A DNA stretch of 47,012 nt. Source: Porphyromonas sp. (GTDB taxonomy: Bacteria > Bacteroidota > Bacteroidia > Bacteroidales > Porphyromonadaceae). The notes beneath the pieces were generated by a model that worked only from the letters and a program-made list of their open reading frames with translations, had not been told where the DNA came from and did not search any database. Position 1 is the stretch's first letter; every line of letters starts with the position of its first letter. The DNA lies in assembly GCA_029983505.1 (NCBI GenBank), contig JASBZK010000015.1, positions 1 to 47,012 of the forward strand. Direction: 5' to 3'. The position numbers and the translations under genes were made by a program. Below, one piece after another: positions 41,411 through 47,012 of this stretch.

Positions 41411-43063
41411 ATGAAAAGTATATCTCTTTTGAAATACTCTGTCGCCCCACTAATCGGGAGTGCCGCTTGCTTGGCTCTCTTACTCACCGGATGCCAAAGT
41501 TTTGAAGAACTCAATACCAACCGCCAGGGAGTAACCATAGAAATGGGTGCGAGGGACGGGGTCTCACTCGGAGGTCAGATTCAGGCAATGATGACTTCTG
41601 TAGTTCCCGTCGGAAACGCAGCGGCCAATAAGACCGACATCGCCAACGAATATCAGGTGGCTTACCACCTTGGTCCGGATGCTTGGTCCGGATACTTCGG
41701 CGAGACGGGTGGAGAATGGTGGAATAAAGGAAGTAATTTTACAACCTTTTTTGCGCTACCCGGTTGGACTTCTCAACCTTTTAAGACCAGCTACACCCGG
41801 ATATTCACCCCGTGGCTTACGATCAAAAACAGCCTCATAGCCAAACAGCATCCGGAGGTCTTTGCTCTTGCTCAGGTACTGAAAGTTGCGACTTGGCACA
41901 AGGCTACGGACTACGTCGGACCGATTCCATACACTCAAGCTGGCCAAGGAGCATTTAATCCGCCCTATGACTCCCAAGACGTTGTGTACAAGGCTATGCT
42001 GAAAGACCTTGAGGAGGCCGTTCATATGCTGACCGCATTCGCGAAGCAAGGAGGAAAGTTATTCCCGGAATACGACATCATCTACCAAGGAGACACCTAC
42101 AAGTGGGTTAAGTATGCCAATTCGCTAATGCTCCGACTCGCGATGCGTACTGTTTATGCAGACGAAGCACTGGCTAAGGAATATGCAGAAAAGGCCGTCA
42201 ACGGGGAAATCGGCGTGATGACCACGAAGGAAGACCAAGCTGCCGTAAATCCTTCCGTCCTCGGACTCACTTTCGAGAATAACATAGAAGTACTCATCAA
42301 TCAATACGGTGAAGCAAGAATGGGAGTCCCTATGTATTCCTATCTTGTAGGTCTTAAAGACCCTCGGCTGATGGTGTACTACAAGCCTGCAGAGGCTGAG
42401 AATGCACTATATGTGGACTTTGCTCGTGGAAAGTATCTGCCTATGGCTACCGGCTGGGATGGGGCAAGTCAAGCCACAACCAAGTTGACCTCATTACCAA
42501 ACATCGAGAAAAGTACGCCCACTTATTGGTTCCGAACATCAGAAGTATTATTTCTTCGCGCAGAAGGCGCCCTCAGAGGTTGGAATATGAGAGGAGATGC
42601 GGGTAGTCTATATACTCAGGGCGTAGAAATGTCTTTTGATGAAAACGGCATTCCCGTAAGTGCAGTGACTGAGTATCTTAATAGTGGTGCCATCCCCGTA
42701 GCTGTGAGTGTGGGGAACCCTATCAATCATAACTTCGAGATGAAAAGCAAAACCAATGCGCGCTGGGAGGGGACTGAAGAGCAAAAACTCGAAAAGATCA
42801 TTACCCAGAAGTGGATTGCGCTCTTTCCTAACGGGATGGAAGCATGGACAGAATGGCGTCGTACTGGTTACCCTTACATTGCAGAGCCGGTCTACAACAG
42901 AAGTGGCGGCGTAGTAGGTAACGACACGAAAGTGCGCCGTATGGTCTATCCGATATCGAATGGGCGAAGTGCCGAAGACCAAGCCGTATACGAAAAGGCA
43001 GTATCTCTGCTTGGCGGCTCCGATTCTTTCTCTACACAACTGTGGTGGGATCAGAAGAAATAA
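41411..43063 (+). CDS. SusD/RagB-family outer membrane glycan-binding lipoprotein
   Basis: The 550-residue lipoprotein (lipobox LLLTGC, C28) is the usual partner of SusC, forming a lid over the transporter and binding glycans. It fits the SusD-like group with a helical TPR core (WLTIKNSLIAKQHPEVFALAQVLKVATWHKATDYVGPIPYTQAG is typical, the DxxGxxPY motif included). The C-terminal segment with EKIITQKWIALFPNGMEAWTEWRRTGYP is a strongly conserved SusD ending. It starts 28 bases after susC in the same operon, so its expression may follow the phase state of susC only through transcription or coupling, not by frame. Confidence 0.93.
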   Translation: MKSISLLKYSVAPLIGSAACLALLLTGCQSFEELNTNRQGVTIEMGARDGVSLGGQIQAMMTSVVPVGNAAANKTDIANEYQVAYHLGPDAWSGYFGETGGEWWNKGSNFTTFFALPGWTSQPFKTSYTRIFTPWLTIKNSLIAKQHPEVFALAQVLKVATWHKATDYVGPIPYTQAGQGAFNPPYDSQDVVYKAMLKDLEEAVHMLTAFAKQGGKLFPEYDIIYQGDTYKWVKYANSLMLRLAMRTVYADEALAKEYAEKAVNGEIGVMTTKEDQAAVNPSVLGLTFENNIEVLINQYGEARMGVPMYSYLVGLKDPRLMVYYKPAEAENALYVDFARGKYLPMATGWDGASQATTKLTSLPNIEKSTPTYWFRTSEVLFLRAEGALRGWNMRGDAGSLYTQGVEMSFDENGIPVSAVTEYLNSGAIPVAVSVGNPINHNFEMKSKTNARWEGTEEQKLEKIITQKWIALFPNGMEAWTEWRRTGYPYIAEPVYNRSGGVVGNDTKVRRMVYPISNGRSAEDQAVYEKAVSLLGGSDSFSTQLWWDQKK

Positions 43064-43105
43064 CCGCAGCTTGTTAACTTTTTTGAACACGAAGAAAAAG
43101 ATATC

Positions 43106-44206
43106 ATGAAGAATAAGTTACTTATGCTATTTACCACAGCGACAGCGTCAATAGGCATAATCAGTTGTGCAACTTGGACGCAGCCTGAGGCAAAGCGGAT
43201 AGACCACATAGGTGGGTATGAAACAATGGATACCCCCGAGAGCGAGGCTTACTATCAGAGCCTCAGAGAGTGGAAGAAGACAGCTATTAATTATGGAAGA
43301 CCGGTCTCTTTCGGGTGGTTTTCCAACTGGAGTCCCACCGGTCCTATTCGCAAGGGATACCTCTCTGCAGTGCCGGACAGCATGGACATTATCTCAATGT
43401 GGAGCGGAGCTCCCGCTAAGGCAGACCTTACCGAAGCTCAGCAACGAGACAAAGACATCGCCCGTAAGAAGAAAGGGATAAAGCTCCTTGAAGTAAGCCT
43501 TCTTTCACACCTCGGGAAAGGTCGCACACCTGCGGAGGTGTACGAAAAAGTCAATCGTCAGGCAGAAGCAGAAGGATGGAGCGATGACAAACGCGCGTAC
43601 GAACAGAAACTGGCACGTTGGGATTATTGGGGGTTCACCAGTCACGAATTGGGCGCCGATGATCATTATGCGGCTCTTGCAAAATTTGCCAAGGCACTCT
43701 GCGAATCACTTGATGAAAATGAATGGGACGGCTTCGATATTGACTGGGAACCCGGTAACGGATTCAACGATATGGATGGCACACTTGACGATGGACCAAC
43801 CATAGAGTTTCTCATCAAAGAGATGGGAAAGTATATCGGTCCGAAAAGTGACCCGGATAATAAGGGACACAAACTCCTTTGCATCGATGGACACATAAAT
43901 AGCTTTAAGCCGGAGATAGGCGAATACGTGGACTATTGGATCAGTCAGTCGTATGGGTATGTGCCTTCAGTACTCCGCACTCCGGACGAACGCCCCGAGA
44001 AACTGATAATTACGGATAACTTTGAGTCCTCAGCCACCGGAGGAGGAGTATTGCTTCGCCAAGCTGCTGTAGCCCCCAAAGGCGGTGTCGGAGCATATCG
44101 CTTTGACAACGACTACAATAATTTTCCGGACTACAAATGGATGCGCCAAGCCATCCAAATCAATTTGCAGTCTTATCAGGAATGGAAAGAGAAGCAAGAC
44201 AAGTAG
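43106..44206 (+). CDS. GH18 endo-beta-N-acetylglucosaminidase (lipoprotein)
   Basis: The enzyme is expected to cut the chitobiose core of N-glycans, releasing the glycan from glycoproteins at the cell surface. The 366-residue protein has a lipoprotein signal (GIISC, C21) and one GH18 barrel. The catalytic DxxDxDxE motif is DGFDIDWE at 208-215, with E215 the proton donor and D213 the residue that positions the substrate N-acetyl group. YWISQSYGY (about 277-285) fits the conserved late strand of endo-F/H-type enzymes. Its place after SusC/SusD and before DUF1735 proteins is like the Capnocytophaga Gpd and Bacteroides BT3987-type loci. Whether high-mannose or complex glycans are the target cannot be told. 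Confidence 0.9.
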   Translation: MKNKLLMLFTTATASIGIISCATWTQPEAKRIDHIGGYETMDTPESEAYYQSLREWKKTAINYGRPVSFGWFSNWSPTGPIRKGYLSAVPDSMDIISMWSGAPAKADLTEAQQRDKDIARKKKGIKLLEVSLLSHLGKGRTPAEVYEKVNRQAEAEGWSDDKRAYEQKLARWDYWGFTSHELGADDHYAALAKFAKALCESLDENEWDGFDIDWEPGNGFNDMDGTLDDGPTIEFLIKEMGKYIGPKSDPDNKGHKLLCIDGHINSFKPEIGEYVDYWISQSYGYVPSVLRTPDERPEKLIITDNFESSATGGGVLLRQAAVAPKGGVGAYRFDNDYNNFPDYKWMRQAIQINLQSYQEWKEKQDK

Positions 44207-44255
44207 GAACTTGTTTTATGCGTTTTGACGAATATAATTTTGCATCAAGTACGTT

Positions 44256-45422
44256 ATGAACACATTCATAAAGACACTGGCACTGAGTGCCGTTCTCTTG
44301 ACCTTTTCATCTTGTCAGCGGGTCACTGAAGGAATACTTCTGAAACCAAAGGTATACTTTGAGAAAAACCAAGAGAATCTATCCATTGACGACCAAAAGA
44401 TAATGGAGTACGATCTGCGTGCCCGCATCTCGACAGCCTCCGATGAAGCTGCCGACCTCATTGTCGCCATCGGAGACGAGGAGATGGTGAAGGAGTACAA
44501 CGACCGAAATGGAACCGAGTTTGACTACTTTGGAGGGAAAAATGCAGCTCTGAATACCAATTCAATACATATCAATACAGGGGAAATATATTCTGATGCC
44601 ATCAAGATCCAACTCAGAGGACTGAGTGAGATCGAGGAAGGCAAGAAATACCTTATGCCGGTATGTATCAGCTCGTCAAGTCTTCCTGTCATCAAGGGTT
44701 CGGATATCGTTTACTTTAATATCACAAAGCCTGTCAAGATTAAAAAAGCATGGAGATTGAAAAACGACTGCATCAAGATCCCGCTTGTAGTAGACAAGAA
44801 ATACACTTCTGTAACCTATGAAGCTCTTGTGAATATGAGTACCCTGAATTTCAACAATACGGTTATGGGTACCGAGGGGATACTTATCCTCCGTATCGGT
44901 GACTCGGCACTCCCCGGAGGAGCCAATAATCTTATTCAGATAGCAGGGAATAAGCAATACCACTCCGATAAGGTGAAGTTTGAAGCAAATAGATGGTACC
45001 ACGTGGCTTTTACTTATGATGTAAATACCGGCAACACCGCGATCTATGTCAACGGCGAAAAAGCTGCTGAAGCAAAATGGGATACCCCGGGGTTCACTCT
45101 CGGTCAGAGTCCGTATATGTCCATCGGCAGAATCGAAGAGTTTATGTGGGGTACGCGTCCACTAAGCGGTTATATGAGTGAAGCCCGATTTTGGACTGTC
45201 GCACGTACCCAGCAGCAGATCCAAGAAAATATGCTCTCAGTAGACCCGAAATCGGAAGGGTTGGAAGTTTATTACAAGCTTAACGGCACAGACCAGTACA
45301 AGTCAGAGGACGGCAAAATGCGTATCCGTAACGCCACAGGCAACTCGGCTCTGGACGGCATTCCTAATGGAGGCACGGGAGTTAGGTTTGCAGACTTGGA
45401 AGTTCCGGTAGTAATCAAATAA
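44256..45422 (+). CDS. DUF1735-LamG surface lipoprotein
   Basis: The 388-residue lipoprotein (lipobox TFSSC, C20) has an N-terminal DUF1735 domain (about 25-160, PKVYFEKNQENLSIDD), as found at the N-terminus of BT3987-like proteins. A LamG/concanavalin A-like domain follows (about 165-385; RWYHVAFTYDVNTGNTAIYVNGEKAAEAKWD, and ARFWTVARTQQQIQENM). LamG_3 domains bind glycans, so it is likely to be a surface glycan-binding protein helping the GH18 enzyme and SusCD. The operon spacing is 49 bases after the GH18 gene. Confidence 0.88.
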   Translation: MNTFIKTLALSAVLLTFSSCQRVTEGILLKPKVYFEKNQENLSIDDQKIMEYDLRARISTASDEAADLIVAIGDEEMVKEYNDRNGTEFDYFGGKNAALNTNSIHINTGEIYSDAIKIQLRGLSEIEEGKKYLMPVCISSSSLPVIKGSDIVYFNITKPVKIKKAWRLKNDCIKIPLVVDKKYTSVTYEALVNMSTLNFNNTVMGTEGILILRIGDSALPGGANNLIQIAGNKQYHSDKVKFEANRWYHVAFTYDVNTGNTAIYVNGEKAAEAKWDTPGFTLGQSPYMSIGRIEEFMWGTRPLSGYMSEARFWTVARTQQQIQENMLSVDPKSEGLEVYYKLNGTDQYKSEDGKMRIRNATGNSALDGIPNGGTGVRFADLEVPVVIK

Positions 45423-45462
45423 TTTCCCGGTAGAGAAAAACAGGAATAACGTCTTTTTTCTG

Positions 45463-46847
45463 ATGAAACAGATTAGTACAATTACAGCAGCTTTTCTTTT
45501 ACTCTGGGGGACTGTGTTCTCCATGACCTCTTGCGTTCACTCGAACGAGTATTACGGAACCGGCAATGCGCCAGCGCCCTTAAACACGGCAGAGATTAAG
45601 ACCAATCAAGTACAAATAGTATCTATTAAGTACCAAGACGGACGTCCCTCACTTGAAAATTCTACACTTGAGATACCCATTTCTCTTCGCAAAGAAAGCG
45701 ACAAGCCACTTACTGTGTCATTGGTTCGCAACGACAAGCGATTGGAAGAACTGTACACGGGCAGCAGGTATCAGACGGCTTCATTCCCTGAAGGAATCAT
45801 CGAAGTATCTCCCGTAACAATTGCACCCGGGGAAAAGAGCGCTATAATAAAGGTTTCGCTAACCAACGGTGAGCGCCTAACAAATGATGCCGATTATCTC
45901 GCTGCATACGACTTAAACGTAACAGGCGATGACGCGGTTACTCCTTTTGGTATCCAGGCACTCTTTATCGTCGGAAAACAGTTTCGCTCTCCGAATAAAG
46001 CGAACCTGAGCATCAACGGGAAAGAAGTCACAATGGAGGCTAATGGAGACCTAAAGCTTTATCTCCGGATAAAACGGACTTCACTGTCAAGCTTAACTCC
46101 GCTCTGGATAGAGACGTGACTTTGATTCTTGAGCCTGACGAAGTCTTAACCAACGTTTTATACCCCGATATGGATGGAGGTTTCAAACAGTTCCCGGAAG
46201 GGACTATAAAATCCATCGAAATCAAAATTCCGAGCGGTGAGACAGAAGTCAAGCAAACTCTCAGTGTTGGGAACACATTTCTATTGGACGAAGCTCCGGG
46301 GTATATGGTCGTTTATCGGCTCAAAGAGCAGCTTTCCGATCGAAATACCGTGGCTGCTGGAGACAAGGCTTACTTTACCTTGAAAGTGAAGAAGACTAAC
46401 AATGCCTTTGCCACGGAGTTCAAACTTGGACCATGGGATGACAAAACCGGTGGTTTTACGGTAAAGGTCAATGGTTCGGACGTTCCGGAATCAATCCTTA
46501 CCGATGGGAACAAAGAACCAACATCTTCTGCTTCTGAAATAAAGATAGGAGAAGGCGGAGGCATCACGGTACTCTTTCCAAGTAGAAACAGCCATTATTT
46601 AGTTCTATACGGGAACCTCAAAGAGAGTGGTGTGGAGTCCTTCAAAATTGCACTCACTCAAGACGGTGGCAACACTTGGTATCCCGGTGGAGTAGTAGAT
46701 AAAATACCTTCAATTGGAGAATTGAAAGTCGGCATCTCATCTGTCGATAATTATTCTCTAAACGATAACGGATATATGCTCTATGACTTCAAAGGAAAAG
46801 GGAAAACAGCCAAGATCTACGAGATAGAAGCATATACTTATTGGTAA
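45463..46847 (+). pseudogene. DUF1735-type surface lipoprotein split by a frameshift
   Basis: A lipoprotein signal (FSMTSC, C24) and a DUF1735-like first domain are read from 45463 and run into a different frame, ending at 46119. The second half is open from before 46053 to 46847 (LSPDKTDFTVKLNSALDRD, TLILEPDEVL) and continues the family pattern. One missing T in the run at 46058-46060 explains the break, so joined it would encode about 461 residues. The second half ends with a domain (about 120 residues, GVESFKIALTQDGGNTWYPGG, KIYEIEAYTYW) that I cannot name. It resembles the second surface glycan-binding lipoproteins of N-glycan loci. Real mutation and sequencing error cannot be told apart here. 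Confidence 0.8.
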
Positions 46848-46960
46848 CCTGCGGCAGACTCGAGACCTATCTCACTCCCCTATCTTGAGAATGGAGATAT
46901 CACGTACGAGGATGCACTGATATCCGTATAGTGGATTATGTAAGAGACACGTTTCAGATT

Positions 46961-47012
46961 ATTGCTGTCCGGTAAAAGTCGGAAAAGATATTTTGTGGGT
47001 CAGAAAGCCCAG
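46961..47012 (+). mobile_element. End of a MITE or insertion sequence at the window edge
   Basis: ATTGCTGTCCGGTAAAA (46961-46977) is identical to the 17-bp terminal repeat of the element at 37296-37526, but the sequence after it differs from that element. The rest of the element lies outside the window and could be the full-length insertion sequence that mobilises the short one. A weaker match, TCTGTCCGGTAAAG, occurs near the left edge (about 63-76). Confidence 0.55.

Overview
The window looks like a chromosome segment of a host-associated Bacteroidales bacterium, probably Porphyromonas-like. Four things point there: a tmRNA whose tag reads GENNYALAA; promoters with the Bacteroidetes -7 box TAnnTTTG (upstream of ssrA, tRNA-Pro, galM, a SulP gene, an outer membrane protein gene, susC and a DUF4126 gene); a SusC/SusD locus; and an Mfa/FimA-type fimbrillin cluster next to a LuxR-type regulator resembling P. 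gingivalis CdhR. No taxonomic search was possible.

Layout. 0-7 kb: a PlsC-type acyltransferase, an NADP-dependent secondary alcohol dehydrogenase, and a galactose operon on the minus strand (galM, sugar MFS permease, galK). 7-14.5 kb: ssrA, tilS, a large secreted multidomain GH31 glycosidase, a BASS-type transporter and tRNA-Pro(TGG). 14.7-23.5 kb: a SulP anion transporter, then a cell-envelope block (FadL-like outer membrane protein, TPR protein, LptC-like lipoprotein, CNNM/CorC protein) and aspS. 23.8-25.1 kb: the LuxR-type regulator overlapping a hemerythrin-domain gene. 25.9-35.2 kb: a type V (FimA/Mfa1-like) fimbrial cluster: DUF3575, DUF5119 (broken), two fimbrillin-family lipoproteins and two large DUF4906-like accessory lipoproteins. 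35.2-36.2 kb: two small membrane proteins. 38.3-46.8 kb: a SusC/SusD operon with a GH18 endo-beta-N-acetylglucosaminidase and DUF1735/LamG surface lipoproteins. Its make-up matches N-glycan harvesting systems such as Capnocytophaga Gpd and Bacteroides BT3987-type loci.

The gaps between genes are unusually rich in structure. They hold a 176-bp MITE-like element in two copies, one with a 5-bp target duplication that includes the upstream gene's stop codon. A second 231-bp element has 17-bp inverted ends and a 9-bp target duplication, and a solo end of it lies at the window's right edge. A dispersed palindrome is built on GGTCTGTATCTCG. Long arrays of short perfect hairpins have conserved stems and variable loops, and are bordered by heptamer repeats of the type TRSTRAC.

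The most testable functional observation is a (GT)10 tract between the only ATG and the signal peptide of SusC. As sequenced, the ATG is out of frame with SusC; loss of one GT unit restores it. This suggests phase-variable expression of the glycan-uptake operon. The fimbrillin gene lacks an ATG at the expected place (ATA instead). DUF5119 has two single-base frameshifts and the last DUF1735 gene has one. These defects may be biological decay or variation, or homopolymer sequencing errors.
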